A DNA stretch of 64,000 nt from positions 186,001-250,000 of the forward strand of contig NZ_JACHCG010000001.1 in NCBI RefSeq assembly GCF_014200595.1, in the 5' to 3' direction. The stretch's first letter is position 1. The number at the start of each line of letters is the position of its first letter. The stretch comes from Pedobacter cryoconitis. GTDB taxonomy: Bacteria; Bacteroidota; Bacteroidia; Sphingobacteriales; Sphingobacteriaceae. The notes beneath the pieces were generated by a model. The model saw nothing but the letters and a program-made list of their open reading frames with translations, did not search any database and had not been told where the DNA came from. A program made the position numbers and the translations under genes. Of this stretch, positions 48,543-58,350 are shown piece after piece.

Positions 48543-48558
48543 TGATATTTTTATATCA
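48543..48558. promoter_or_regulatory. Short dyad upstream of the SDR gene
   Basis: TGATAT-TTTT-ATATCA is a 16-bp dyad 4-20 nt before the SDR ATG (48538). It may be an operator for the neighbouring Crp/Fnr-type regulator, but it also resembles random AT-rich sequence. Confidence 0.3.
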
Positions 48559-48616
48559 CAAAGTTGCCGGGAACTCTCTGAAAAAAAGATGAACTATCTT
48601 ATGAAATACAGGTGAA

Positions 48617-49210
48617 CTAGTTCACTTTTTTTCTGACCTTATCGTTACGGATCCTGGATAAAAATTCCCTGGTCATGTTCAGGTATGATGCTAAAGCATA
48701 TTGAGGGAGACGTTGCGCGACTTTAGGGAATTTTTCGACGAATTCATTATACCGCTGTTCTGCATTTTGTGTAAGATTGGCGGTGACACGGCGGGCATAG
48801 AAAGCAGCGGACTTTTCGGCCATTATACGGAATAACGTTTCCAGTTCATGACTGGATGTTTTCAACTGTTGTTCTGTGTCATAATCGATCTGTAACACAA
48901 AGCTATCTTCCAGGGCGACCACAAATTGCGTTGCTGGGGACTGATAGATATAGCTATTGTAATCTGAGATCCACCAATCTTCTATAGCAAACTGGATAGT
49001 GTGATCGTTCCCCTTTTCGTCAATTACGTAGGAACGAAATGCACCTTTTAATATATACATCCGATGTTTTGCAATAAAACCCGGCTGGATAACAAACTGT
49101 TTCTTACTTACCCTTATTAATTTAAAGGCAGCCAAAAGTCTTTCCAGGTTCTCAGGAGAAAGCTGAATTTTTTTAGATACATTTTCAATAAAGGGGGCGA
49201 TGTCTTCCAT
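48617..49210 (-). CDS. Crp/Fnr-family transcriptional regulator
   Basis: A 197-aa protein with a cyclic-nucleotide-binding-like beta roll (about 10-130, KKQFVIQPGFIAKHRMYILKG) and a C-terminal helix-turn-helix (about 165-195, LPQYALASYLNMTREFLSRI). The phosphate-binding cassette of CRP is not evident, and no FNR cysteines are present, so the effector is unknown. It is followed by the SDR gene and divergent from the aldo/keto reductase at 49389 (178 bp apart), one or both of which may be its target. Confidence 0.9.
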   Translation of the reverse strand: MEDIAPFIENVSKKIQLSPENLERLLAAFKLIRVSKKQFVIQPGFIAKHRMYILKGAFRSYVIDEKGNDHTIQFAIEDWWISDYNSYIYQSPATQFVVALEDSFVLQIDYDTEQQLKTSSHELETLFRIMAEKSAAFYARRVTANLTQNAEQRYNEFVEKFPKVAQRLPQYALASYLNMTREFLSRIRNDKVRKKVN

Positions 49211-49388
49211 TTTCGATTTTCTTGTGATTGCGATACAAATTACATCATATTGCTTTAAATAACCTTTGTTAACGGGTGAATTTTGACGACTAAATGAATA
49301 AGATGTTTAAAAAATAATTCCTTGATTTGCTTACAAGCTTCAGGGGTTTGCATACATGCACGAAATTTAGCTTACCGACCTTTGAATC

Positions 49389-50393
49389 ATGGAAATAAAA
49401 CAAATAGCATTGGGCAGCCAGGGTTTGGTTGTGCCGTTGATCGGGCTGGGCTGTATGGGCATGACTGGTTTTGAAGAGGCGCATATGTATGGTCCTGCGG
49501 ATGAGCAGGAAGCCATTTCGACGATCCAACATTCACTTGAATTGGGTGGTAATTTCTTAGATACCGCCGATCTGTACGGACCGCTGAAGAATGAGCAGTT
49601 GATCGCTAAAGCGATCGGTGGTAAACGTGATCAGTATATTCTGGCGAGCAAGTTTGGCTGGGAGATCGATGATAACAATAAGGTAACCTGGGCCATCAAT
49701 GGTAAGAAAGATTATGTGAAGAAATCTTTGGAGCGGTCGCTCAAAAATTTGAATACGGATTACATTGATCTGTATTACCTGCACCGCCTGGATAAAAATA
49801 CACCGATCGAGGAAACGGTTGAGGCTATGGCTGAGCTGGTTCAAGAAGGTAAGATAGGTTATATCGGTTTGTCGGAAGTTTCTTCTGAAACAGTTAAGCG
49901 GGCGCATGCCGTGCACCCGATCACTGCCGTCCAAAGCGAGTATTCTTTATTCGAGCGGACCGTGGAAGAACGTGGGGTTTTGGCGACCTTAAAGGAATTG
50001 GGGATTGGTTTTGTAGCTTACTCACCGCTGGGCCGTGGATTTTTATCCGGACAGATCAAAAGCATCGATGACCTGCCTGAGAATGATTTCCGCAGGGCAA
50101 TCCCGCGTTTCCAGGGTGTACAGTTCGACAAGAATATTGAATTGGTGAAAGCTATAGAAGTAATGGCAGAAGCCAAACACGTCACTTCTTCGCAACTGGC
50201 TTTGGCCTGGATCATGAGCAAAGGGATCCTGCCGATCCCGGGAACGAAGCGCCGGAAGTACCTGGAGCAAAACATTGCGGCAACAACTATTGTATTAACT
50301 CAGGCAGATCTATTACAATTGGAAAGTATCGTGCCTTTAGGTACTGATACCGGCGCGCCTTATGATGAGTTCAGTATGGGTTTAATTGATTAA
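49389..50393 (+). CDS. Aldo/keto reductase
   Basis: A 334-aa TIM-barrel oxidoreductase, NADPH-dependent by family. The catalytic tetrad is visible: DTADLYGP (Asp, Tyr), ILASKFGWE (Lys) and DLYYLHRLD (His); the cofactor end reads IPGTKRRKYLEQN. Substrate unknown. This gene and the AraC regulator after it have higher GC and different codon use from their neighbours, which suggests joint acquisition. Start ATG 49389. Confidence 0.93.
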   Translation: MEIKQIALGSQGLVVPLIGLGCMGMTGFEEAHMYGPADEQEAISTIQHSLELGGNFLDTADLYGPLKNEQLIAKAIGGKRDQYILASKFGWEIDDNNKVTWAINGKKDYVKKSLERSLKNLNTDYIDLYYLHRLDKNTPIEETVEAMAELVQEGKIGYIGLSEVSSETVKRAHAVHPITAVQSEYSLFERTVEERGVLATLKELGIGFVAYSPLGRGFLSGQIKSIDDLPENDFRRAIPRFQGVQFDKNIELVKAIEVMAEAKHVTSSQLALAWIMSKGILPIPGTKRRKYLEQNIAATTIVLTQADLLQLESIVPLGTDTGAPYDEFSMGLID

Positions 50394-50398
50394 TTTTG
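50391..50398 (+). promoter_or_regulatory. -7 element overlapping the aldo/keto reductase stop
   Basis: TAATTTTG matches TAnnTTTG exactly and begins with the TAA stop codon of the upstream gene. It ends 3 nt before ATG 50402, implying an independent leaderless transcript for the AraC gene. Confidence 0.4.
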
Positions 50399-50401
50399 TT
50401 T

Positions 50402-51289
50402 ATGAACGCCATTAACACCATATCGGAATTTCACCGTTTGCTGTCCTTAACTGAACCTCGCCACCCGCTGGTGAGCGTAATCAATCTCGCGGAAAGTGTT
50501 TTTTTGAAAGATGAGATATGGAAAGGTTTCGTTAACCGTTTTTATTGTGTGGCGCTAAAACGCGAAGCCAAAGGCAAGATCAGGTACGGACAACAGCATT
50601 ATGATTACGATAAAGGAGTATTGAGTTTTACCGCGCCTAACCAGGTACAACAACTGGAGCTGCAAAATATGGAATGCGGTTCCGGTTATCTTCTGATCTT
50701 TCACCCTGACTTCCTGTTACAGCATACGCTGGCGAACAGCATTCATCACTACGGTTTTTTCGATTACGCCGTTAATGAAGCGCTGCACCTGTCGGCTGGG
50801 GAAGAAGATGACCTGATCACGATCCTCCATAAAATTGATAAAGAGTGCCAGCATATCGATAAGTATACACAGGAGATCATTCTGACGCAGATCGAGAGCC
50901 TGCTAAAATACTCCAACCGCTTTTATGAGCGGCAGTTTTTGACACGCAAGAATAATAATTCAGCGCTGCTGACCAGGTTCGGGCAGTTGATTGATGACTA
51001 CTTTAACGGCAACGTACAGGGTTTGCTCACTGTACAACATATTGCTGCGCAGATGAACCTGTCACCGAACTACCTGAGTGACCTGCTTCGGGTTCATACC
51101 GGGCAGAACACACAGCAGCATATTCATGAGAAACTGATCGCGAAAGCCAAAGAAAAACTTTCCACGACCAGTCTTTCGGTCAGTGAGATCGCCTATGCCC
51201 TTGGCTTTGAACACGCGCAATCCTTTAGCACACTTTTCAAAAAGAAGACGAACTTATCGCCATTGGAATTTCGTCAGGCTTTTAAATGA
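50402..51289 (+). CDS. AraC-family transcriptional regulator
   Basis: A 295-aa protein starting at ATG 50402 (an in-frame TTG two codons upstream is unlikely). The C-terminal 100 residues form the double helix-turn-helix: LLTVQHIAAQMNLSPNYLSDLL and SVSEIAYALGFEHAQSFSTLF with the LSPLEFRQ tail. The N-terminal domain is a cupin-like sensor region with no clear ligand motif. It sits 8 nt after the aldo/keto reductase and probably regulates it. Confidence 0.9.
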   Translation: MNAINTISEFHRLLSLTEPRHPLVSVINLAESVFLKDEIWKGFVNRFYCVALKREAKGKIRYGQQHYDYDKGVLSFTAPNQVQQLELQNMECGSGYLLIFHPDFLLQHTLANSIHHYGFFDYAVNEALHLSAGEEDDLITILHKIDKECQHIDKYTQEIILTQIESLLKYSNRFYERQFLTRKNNNSALLTRFGQLIDDYFNGNVQGLLTVQHIAAQMNLSPNYLSDLLRVHTGQNTQQHIHEKLIAKAKEKLSTTSLSVSEIAYALGFEHAQSFSTLFKKKTNLSPLEFRQAFK

Positions 51290-51348
51290 TTGCCAGGGAC
51301 AAACTTGGGTCCGGAAAATATTTATTTCAAAAACATCAAGTACCTATA

Positions 51349-51543
51349 ATGAGAAAATATATAAGGGCTATTCTAATTTTCATCATTTTCTCTAGTCTAT
51401 TTGGAGGAGCTTATGCTTTTACATCAAGAGATATAAATCCACTATTAAGAGACTATCTGTTTTTTGGAATACTTCCTGTATCAGGTATATCTGTACTTAT
51501 ATTGGGAGGCATGTTAATCTTTGATAATATCAAAGAAAGTTAG
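51349..51543 (+). CDS. Small two-helix membrane protein (64 aa)
   Basis: Start ATG 51349 (MRKYIRAILIFIIFSSLFGG). Two hydrophobic helices (about 5-24 and 36-58) joined by a short polar loop FTSRDINPLLRDY. No family is recognised. It lies 59 nt after the AraC gene on the same strand but is more AT-rich than it. A hairpin follows. Function unknown. Confidence 0.6.
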   Translation: MRKYIRAILIFIIFSSLFGGAYAFTSRDINPLLRDYLFFGILPVSGISVLILGGMLIFDNIKES

Positions 51544-51590
51544 CGTAGAAGCAATGTAAAACGTATAAATAAATTATTATAAATAAAAAG

Positions 51591-51613
51591 GCTCCTGAGT
51601 TCATCTCAGGAGC
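51591..51613 (-). terminator. Terminator-like hairpin
   Basis: GCTCCTGAG (51591-51599) pairs with CTCAGGAGC (51605-51613), loop TTCAT. Read on the minus strand it is followed by CTTTTTATTT, so it probably ends transcripts coming from the lipoprotein gene at 51819-52475. Confidence 0.7.
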
Positions 51614-51696
51614 AAAAAATGAGCATATTACTTTTTGTGCCTTACTGACAAAAGTAAATCAATTTTAAGGAGTTATTGTAGAATAAAAAAAAGTAT

Positions 51697-51822
51697 ATGG
51701 AAACTATAGAATCCCTAAAATGGCGTTATGCCGTTAAAAAATTCAATACGAATAGCGTCTCAACAGCAGACTTAAATCAAATTCTCGGCAGGATCAAAAA
51801 AAAATATTATTTTCATTTTTAA
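51697..51822 (+). pseudogene. Truncated N-terminal fragment of a nitroreductase
   Basis: An ATG-started frame encodes METIESLKWRYAVKKF, the hallmark start of NAD(P)H nitroreductases, then breaks after about 33 residues at ILGRIKKKYYFHF and a stop. The expected continuation (APSSFGLQPF-type flavin-binding segment) is missing. An A9 tract (51796-51804) marks the break, and the lipoprotein gene abuts. It is a remnant of a gene lost by deletion or insertion at this point. Confidence 0.8.
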
Positions 51823-52475
51823 GTTGTTAAGCCGCAGTATCCTATTGCTGTTAATGCAGGTAGTGGACTTGTATACCAAGCTAAACACCCGATAAATCCA
51901 TCGCAAATACTATCGTAAGCTTGATCAAAACATTTTCTAAAAGGTTTTTTGCCCTTATTTGAAATTTCTGGATTGTTTAAAAGAGGGTCATTGTTTTCAC
52001 GCTCCACTACGGTAACTAATTTTCCTTTTTCGAATGTTTTTGTTGTTTCAAACCCCTCAGATGTTATTATTATTATTCCATTACCATCTGTATCTACTTG
52101 GTTTTCAACAATAGCCTGAAAATCGATAAAATTAGAAACAAACATTTTTTTGGCTTTTCTATCCTTAAATGGTATTGAGTACATATCCTTTTTCTCATAA
52201 GAGAATTTATATCCAGAATTCTCTATTTTCTCAGTTAGGGAAGAGTTTAACAATTTAAGATAATTTTCTTGCGTTTTGATGTTATTTTCAATACTCATTT
52301 TATAATGATTTTGGAGTATTTTAATAGCATCTTCGTCACTGATCTTGCTATTTACATTGGATTGTTTCATGTGATTTGTTTGAATCACACCACTTTCAGG
52401 AGAATTTTCATGTTTTCGACAAGAGCTAAGGCATGCTAATACAAGCATTGAACTTAAAAAGATAATTTTTTTCAT
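51819..52475 (-). CDS. Exported lipoprotein with cysteine-bearing C-terminus
   Basis: A 218-aa protein starting at ATG 52475 (MKKIIFLSSMLVLACLSSCRK; lipobox LSSC, Cys19); further upstream in-frame starts are less likely. The middle is helical and charged (residues about 45-150). The last 45 residues hold four cysteines spaced C-x8-C-x5-C-x16-C (KCFDQAYDSICDGFIGCLAW then a Pro/Ala-rich stretch and GYCGLTT). Such small cysteine-rich tails occur in bacteriocin-like peptides; whether this is one is speculation. The gene's 3' end overlaps the nitroreductase remnant by 4 nt. Confidence 0.7.
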   Translation of the reverse strand: MKKIIFLSSMLVLACLSSCRKHENSPESGVIQTNHMKQSNVNSKISDEDAIKILQNHYKMSIENNIKTQENYLKLLNSSLTEKIENSGYKFSYEKKDMYSIPFKDRKAKKMFVSNFIDFQAIVENQVDTDGNGIIIITSEGFETTKTFEKGKLVTVVERENNDPLLNNPEISNKGKKPFRKCFDQAYDSICDGFIGCLAWYTSPLPALTAIGYCGLTT

Positions 52476-52705
52476 AGATTTTAAATTTATAATTTGGTTA
52501 GATTTAAATATAGTATTAAAATACATTATTTCCTCATATTAGCTAAAAATTTTTATAATTACACTTAATTTAACCCTGGGTAGGTTCAATAGCTATAGTT
52601 GTTTTAGTTATATACCCTGTTATCTGTAGTTGTGAATGGTTTTAAATTCCTTGTATATGCCTCAAAATTTCAAGACCATATCTTTACCTAAGGGTTGCTG
52701 CTGAT

Positions 52706-53041
52706 ATGTTTGCTATGCTGGTTAAAATTGAGCTTGGTCTTGAAGTGTGGCCGGAATTTTTTTTCAGCACAGAGAGTCTGTACCGGTTCGATAATGCAAT
52801 ACCCGTAGCAATGGATGGTAAGGTACTGAAGATCGCAATAAAGCAAGAGGTAAGCATTCACATGAAAGGAAAAAGCTGGCATAGCTCAGGTACCGGAATA
52901 CAGCGGTTTATGGATAAGAATAATCTGGCTTTGGCAAATGGCTGGGTGATCAACCGGAGAACTCCAGCGGATCTGTGCACCTCTGAAACAATCAACTTAA
53001 TTAAAGCAATGATGAAACTATACGATATTAGTGTCCCTTAA
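52706..53041 (+). CDS. Hypothetical protein (111 aa)
   Basis: ATG 52706 to TAA. Sequence such as LGLEVWPEFFFSTESLYRFD and KNNLALANGWVINRRTPADL suggests a folded alpha/beta domain; no family is recognised. No signal peptide or membrane helix. Its end overlaps the convergent ORF at 53028 by 14 nt. Support is composition and length only. Confidence 0.45.
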   Translation: MFAMLVKIELGLEVWPEFFFSTESLYRFDNAIPVAMDGKVLKIAIKQEVSIHMKGKSWHSSGTGIQRFMDKNNLALANGWVINRRTPADLCTSETINLIKAMMKLYDISVP

Positions 53042-53345
53042 TTAACTTGGCCGGAGATATGGATACCATAGCATTGTCATTATCCCAGTAATAAAATATT
53101 CGCTGCTCATACTCGTTTTCGAATACATCAAAAAAACGGATTGAACATTCTTTTTCAACAGTAAGAGCCGGATCACCATTCTCATCATAATTAATTCTAA
53201 TTGGTAGCATGGGAAGAAAAGAAATCAGTACTTCACCAGGATATGCGACATTAAAGCTATACTGAGTGGAAATAAATTCTTCACCAAATAAATAGCAGTT
53301 GAAGAAGTGACAATTACTATAATCCAGTCTGAAACTGTTCCCCAT
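53028..53345 (-). CDS. Hypothetical protein (105 aa)
   Basis: ATG 53345. Rich in aromatic residues and beta-strand patterns (FISTQYSFNVAYPGEVLISF; RFFDVFENEYEQRIFYYWD). No signal peptide; no family is recognised. It faces the preceding ORF with a 14-nt tail overlap, which is common for genuinely encoded convergent pairs but also for chance frames. Confidence 0.45.
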   Translation of the reverse strand: MGNSFRLDYSNCHFFNCYLFGEEFISTQYSFNVAYPGEVLISFLPMLPIRINYDENGDPALTVEKECSIRFFDVFENEYEQRIFYYWDNDNAMVSISPAKLIKGH

Positions 53346-53430
53346 ACATCTGCATTAAAAGCGACGAAATTAATTATTTCCATTAGCGTTTAGTATTTAA
53401 CCAATATAGAGAAGTAAAATCTAAAATCAA

Positions 53431-53438
53431 TATATTTG
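53431..53438 (+). promoter_or_regulatory. Bacteroidota -7 promoter element (TATATTTG)
   Basis: TATATTTG matches TAnnTTTG and ends 3 nt before ATG 53442, another leaderless arrangement. Confidence 0.4.
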
Positions 53439-53441
53439 AAT

Positions 53442-53645
53442 ATGGGAATAACTACAATACAATATTTAGAAGCTGATATTATAAAAGTTAAGAAAGATAT
53501 AACCGTAAATTTAAATCATCATCCGTCAAATAGGGAAGTTCTTGAAGTTTTAAAGCAGCTGTCAGAAGAACATAACTCACCGTTAAAAGTTATTGATATG
53601 AGAACTAAATATAATCCATTAGTAATAGAAGTCGATTTATCATGA
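53442..53645 (+). CDS. Small hypothetical protein (67 aa), first of an overlapping pair
   Basis: ATG 53442 (an in-frame TTG at 53436 overlaps the -7 element and is unlikely). The protein has a short alternating helix/strand pattern (ITTIQYLEADIIKVKKDITV; EVLEVLKQLSEEH; KVIDMRTKYNPLVIEVDLS). Its TGA overlaps the ATG of the next ORF in an ATGA arrangement, suggesting coupled translation, as in toxin-antitoxin or two-protein modules; this is only suggested by layout. Confidence 0.45.
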   Translation: MGITTIQYLEADIIKVKKDITVNLNHHPSNREVLEVLKQLSEEHNSPLKVIDMRTKYNPLVIEVDLS

Positions 53646-53851
53646 TGACATACGAAGAAATACCAAAATTAGGATCTATGAAGACAATGATTTCCGATGA
53701 GGATCGCCGAAAGTTTCAAAATCCCAGTCTTCCAATTTACACCGCATTAAAACCTTCCTCTTTACTCTGTCGTCAATTATATACTGTAGGAGTACTGAAT
53801 GACATCCATCAGCATAAGTTTTCTGTTTATAAAAGTGGAGCTTTAGACTAG
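53642..53851 (+). CDS. Small hypothetical protein (69 aa), second of an overlapping pair
   Basis: ATG 53642 overlaps the stop of the preceding ORF. The sequence starts MMTYEEIPKLGSMKTMISDE and ends KFSVYKSGALD; no family is recognised, and the second half has an irregular composition that may mark a truncated or decayed gene. It ends about 110 bp before the ssrA terminator. Confidence 0.4.
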   Translation: MMTYEEIPKLGSMKTMISDEDRRKFQNPSLPIYTALKPSSLLCRQLYTVGVLNDIHQHKFSVYKSGALD

Positions 53852-53967
53852 CCTGTATTGGTGTAAATGGTTGAAATAGTAGAAAATCAGTGTGGTGTAA
53901 ATATAGACAATGTTTACTTGTGTTAGATAGTGGCTCAATTATTTTAAATAATGCCTTTAAAACAGAA

Positions 53968-53990
53968 AGGAGCGACATTTAGTCACTCCT
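53968..53990 (-). terminator. ssrA terminator
   Basis: AGGAGCGAC (53968-53976) pairs with GTCACTCCT (53982-53990), one G-U on the minus strand, followed on that strand by TTTCTGTTTT. It lies 15 nt after the 3' end of tmRNA. Confidence 0.75.
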
Positions 53991-54004
53991 AACTTTTAAA
54001 CTCG

Positions 54005-54367
54005 TGGAGCCGAAGGGGTTCGAACCCTTGTCCAGTTGCGTGGCAAATTATGCCTTCTACATGCTTATTTTCCACTCTATTTTCGGGATCAGACGGGCCG
54101 GAAACCTACCTTGCCTTTCTCCTTAGGTATTTTATCTTACAACTGTACCATACCTTACAATTGCCAGCGTAATTATTTCGATGCCCCTGATTCCGGCCTA
54201 AAAACGCGGCAGCCAGAGGGACAAAAGCTATTTAATTCTAAATTAAGCAGCTAAGGCGTAGTTATTTTCGCCAATCAAAGTGTGAACGTTCACTTTAAAG
54301 TGCTCCCCGTACAACGCACTGCATGCTAACATACGTACCTCCGCCCTGTCAAATCCAAAACGGCCCC
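54005..54367 (-). ncRNA. ssrA: Transfer-messenger RNA (tmRNA)
   Basis: About 363 nt on the minus strand. The 5' end GGGGCCG (54367-54361) pairs with the 3' end CGGCTCC (54012-54006), and the T-arm GGTTCGAACCC is present near the 3' end; the discriminator A is at 54005 and the CCA is not encoded. The internal tag reading frame (54272-54243 on the minus strand) encodes GENNYALAA followed by TAA, the usual Bacteroidota tag. It rescues stalled ribosomes with SmpB, encoded elsewhere. The tRNA-like 3' end is a common integration site for mobile elements. Confidence 0.96.
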
Positions 54368-54375
54368 AATACTTA

Positions 54376-54407
54376 CAAATATTTGTGGTTAACTACTCCT
54401 TTTCAAA
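54376..54407 (-). promoter_or_regulatory. ssrA promoter
   Basis: On the minus strand, TTTG (54407-54404) and AATATTTG (54383-54376, 7/8 match to TAnnTTTG) are separated by 20 bp. The -7 element ends 8 nt before the mature tmRNA 5' end. Because tmRNA is processed by RNase P, the true start may lie a few bases earlier. Confidence 0.6.
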
Positions 54408-54509
54408 TATCCAGTACAAATTTACGAAATATTATGCCAATTTCTATATAAAAGAGTCATTTAGGCCATTATTCCGGAATCCGTTTAATAATCAGTAGCT
54501 TACATTATA

Positions 54510-54551
54510 GATTGTGACTATTAGCTATAGAGATAATTGATTGTGATTATT
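54510..54551 (+). repeat. Direct repeat upstream of katG
   Basis: GATTGTGACTATT (54510-54522) and GATTGTGATTATT (54539-54551) agree at 12 of 13 bases and are 29 bp apart, ending 79 nt before the katG ATG. Candidate binding sites for an oxidative-stress activator, not proven. Confidence 0.35.
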
Positions 54552-54618
54552 TCATCCAATATCATAAATTTATACTGCTCTGCAATTATCGGAGCGCAAG
54601 AACGTATTTGATATATAA

Positions 54619-56901
<2,283 letters not shown>

Positions 56902-56917
56902 TCATCTGATATTCTAA

Positions 56918-56952
56918 AATAAAGGCACCAGATTACGGTGCCTTTATTTTAT
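56918..56952 (+). terminator. katG terminator
   Basis: 12-bp perfect stem (56918-56929 with 56937-56948) with core GGCACC, followed by TTTAT. Confidence 0.85.
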
Positions 56953-56990
56953 CGAAAAAATCTTATAAAAATTATGAATTAAAACACGTA

Positions 56991-57851
56991 ATGACAACAA
57001 ACAACAATATGATGCCGGATATTCGTTACTGCGAAGTTGATGGTATTATAATACATTACTATGAACAAGGCGAAGGGCTTGTAATCTTACTTTTACCAGG
57101 ATGGCCTCAAACGGCTTATGCCTGGAGGAAGATGATTCCGCTGCTTTCAGTAAATTATCGTGTAATCGCATTGGAACTTCCAGGAATGGGAAATTCGAAT
57201 CCCCTGCCCAAAGCAGATACCTTAACAGCAGCCAGGTATATCAGCAAATTCTGTCAGCAGTTGGAAATCAATAAATTTCACTTAGTCGGGCACGATGTAG
57301 GTGCCTGGGTAGCAGCAACATTCGCACTTGAATTTCAAGATCAGCTCAGCTCACTAACTATTATGGATGCAGGAATTCCCGGATTGATTCCTGATGAAAT
57401 CTTCCAGCCGGAAAATGCCGCTAAAATATGGCAGTTTTATTTTCATGCAGTTACTGATATACCAGAGTTTTTGATCGAAGGAAAAGAAGAAGCTTACCTG
57501 GATTGGTATTTTACGACAAAATCTGGTGTTAAAGATGCGATCACAAAATCGGATCTGGCTTACTATGTGAAAGCTTACCAGGGCCGCGAAAGATTAGCTA
57601 ATGGATTTGCCTACTACCGCGCATTTCCGATAAGTGCGGAGTTTAACCGTAATCACCCAACTGTACTGCAAATTCCTGTACTGGCTATAGGTGGCGCAAA
57701 AGCACAAGGGGAAAATGTTGGCAGAACCATGCAGAAAATCTCTGAAAAGAAAATTCGCTCCGTAGTCATGCCTGATACCGGACATTATATTCCGGAAGAA
57801 CAACCGATCGCTGCCTCAGATCTGTTAATGACATTTATAAAAGAGATTTAA
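56991..57851 (+). CDS. Alpha/beta hydrolase, epoxide-hydrolase/dehalogenase-like
   Basis: A 286-aa cytosolic protein. The nucleophile elbow is LVGHDVGAWVAATFA, with Asp in place of Ser, the mark of epoxide hydrolases and haloalkane dehalogenases. LPGWPQTAYAW supplies the oxyanion segment, and VMPDTGHYIPEEQP carries the catalytic His. Substrate unknown. Start ATG 56991; other in-frame Met codons follow (MMPDIRYCEVDG) and could be used. It lies 89 nt after katG and beyond its terminator. Confidence 0.88.
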   Translation: MTTNNNMMPDIRYCEVDGIIIHYYEQGEGLVILLLPGWPQTAYAWRKMIPLLSVNYRVIALELPGMGNSNPLPKADTLTAARYISKFCQQLEINKFHLVGHDVGAWVAATFALEFQDQLSSLTIMDAGIPGLIPDEIFQPENAAKIWQFYFHAVTDIPEFLIEGKEEAYLDWYFTTKSGVKDAITKSDLAYYVKAYQGRERLANGFAYYRAFPISAEFNRNHPTVLQIPVLAIGGAKAQGENVGRTMQKISEKKIRSVVMPDTGHYIPEEQPIAASDLLMTFIKEI

Positions 57852-57864
57852 TAAAAAATCAACA

Positions 57865-57904
57865 ATACAATTAATGCCAGTTTATAAATTGGCATTAATT
57901 GTAT
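57865..57904. terminator. Hairpin between convergent genes
   Basis: 15-bp perfect stem (57865-57879 with 57890-57904), AT-rich, between the hydrolase and AHSA1 genes. It lacks a clear T-tract but its position suits bidirectional termination. Confidence 0.65.
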
Positions 57905-57917
57905 CGATAACAAGTCC

Positions 57918-58349
57918 TTATCCAGCCTTTTCTACATATCCCTTCAAATTCTTGCCGATAATTTCATTCCATCCACCAGCAAAACTTTCCTTAGCAAAAG
58001 AAGGATTGTTTTGAGGAAATGTTTCTAATCCCTCATGCGTAAGTTTTAACCTGGTTTTCTCTCCTTCTGGAAACAGTTCAAAAGTAACCAGTGAATCACC
58101 CTCATAATCTTTATACCTCCAGCTATAGCTGAGTTTTTGATAAGGTATAACTTCCACTATTTTACAAATGTGAGTGTACATGATATTTTTATCACCCGCG
58201 TCAAATGTAAATTCAAAACCTTTTTCCGGACTAAACTCTTCCAGATCAAAATACCATTGCTTCATCTCATTTTTATCAGTAATGGCTTTCCAGACTTTTT
58301 CTACAGGTGCATTATAAGTCCTTTCAATTTCAAATGGTTGATTTTTCAT
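57918..58349 (-). CDS. AHSA1/SRPBCC-family protein
   Basis: A 143-aa protein starting at ATG 58349 (MKNQPFEIERTYNAPVEKVW), 1 nt after the ArsR stop. The N-terminal motif FEIERTYNAPVEKVWKAITD and the C-terminal FAGGWNEIIGKNLKGYVEKA are standard for the AHSA1 group. Such genes very often follow an ArsR regulator, as here. Ligand or client unknown. Longer upstream frames overlap the regulator and are unlikely. Confidence 0.9.
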   Translation of the reverse strand: MKNQPFEIERTYNAPVEKVWKAITDKNEMKQWYFDLEEFSPEKGFEFTFDAGDKNIMYTHICKIVEVIPYQKLSYSWRYKDYEGDSLVTFELFPEGEKTRLKLTHEGLETFPQNNPSFAKESFAGGWNEIIGKNLKGYVEKAG

Positions 58350-58350
58350 A

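Noticed and set aside
48543..48558. Firm assignment of the TGATAT/ATATCA dyad as a Crp/Fnr operator
   Set aside because: The sequence does not match TGTGA or TTGAT consensus half-sites, so it is listed only as a low-confidence feature.
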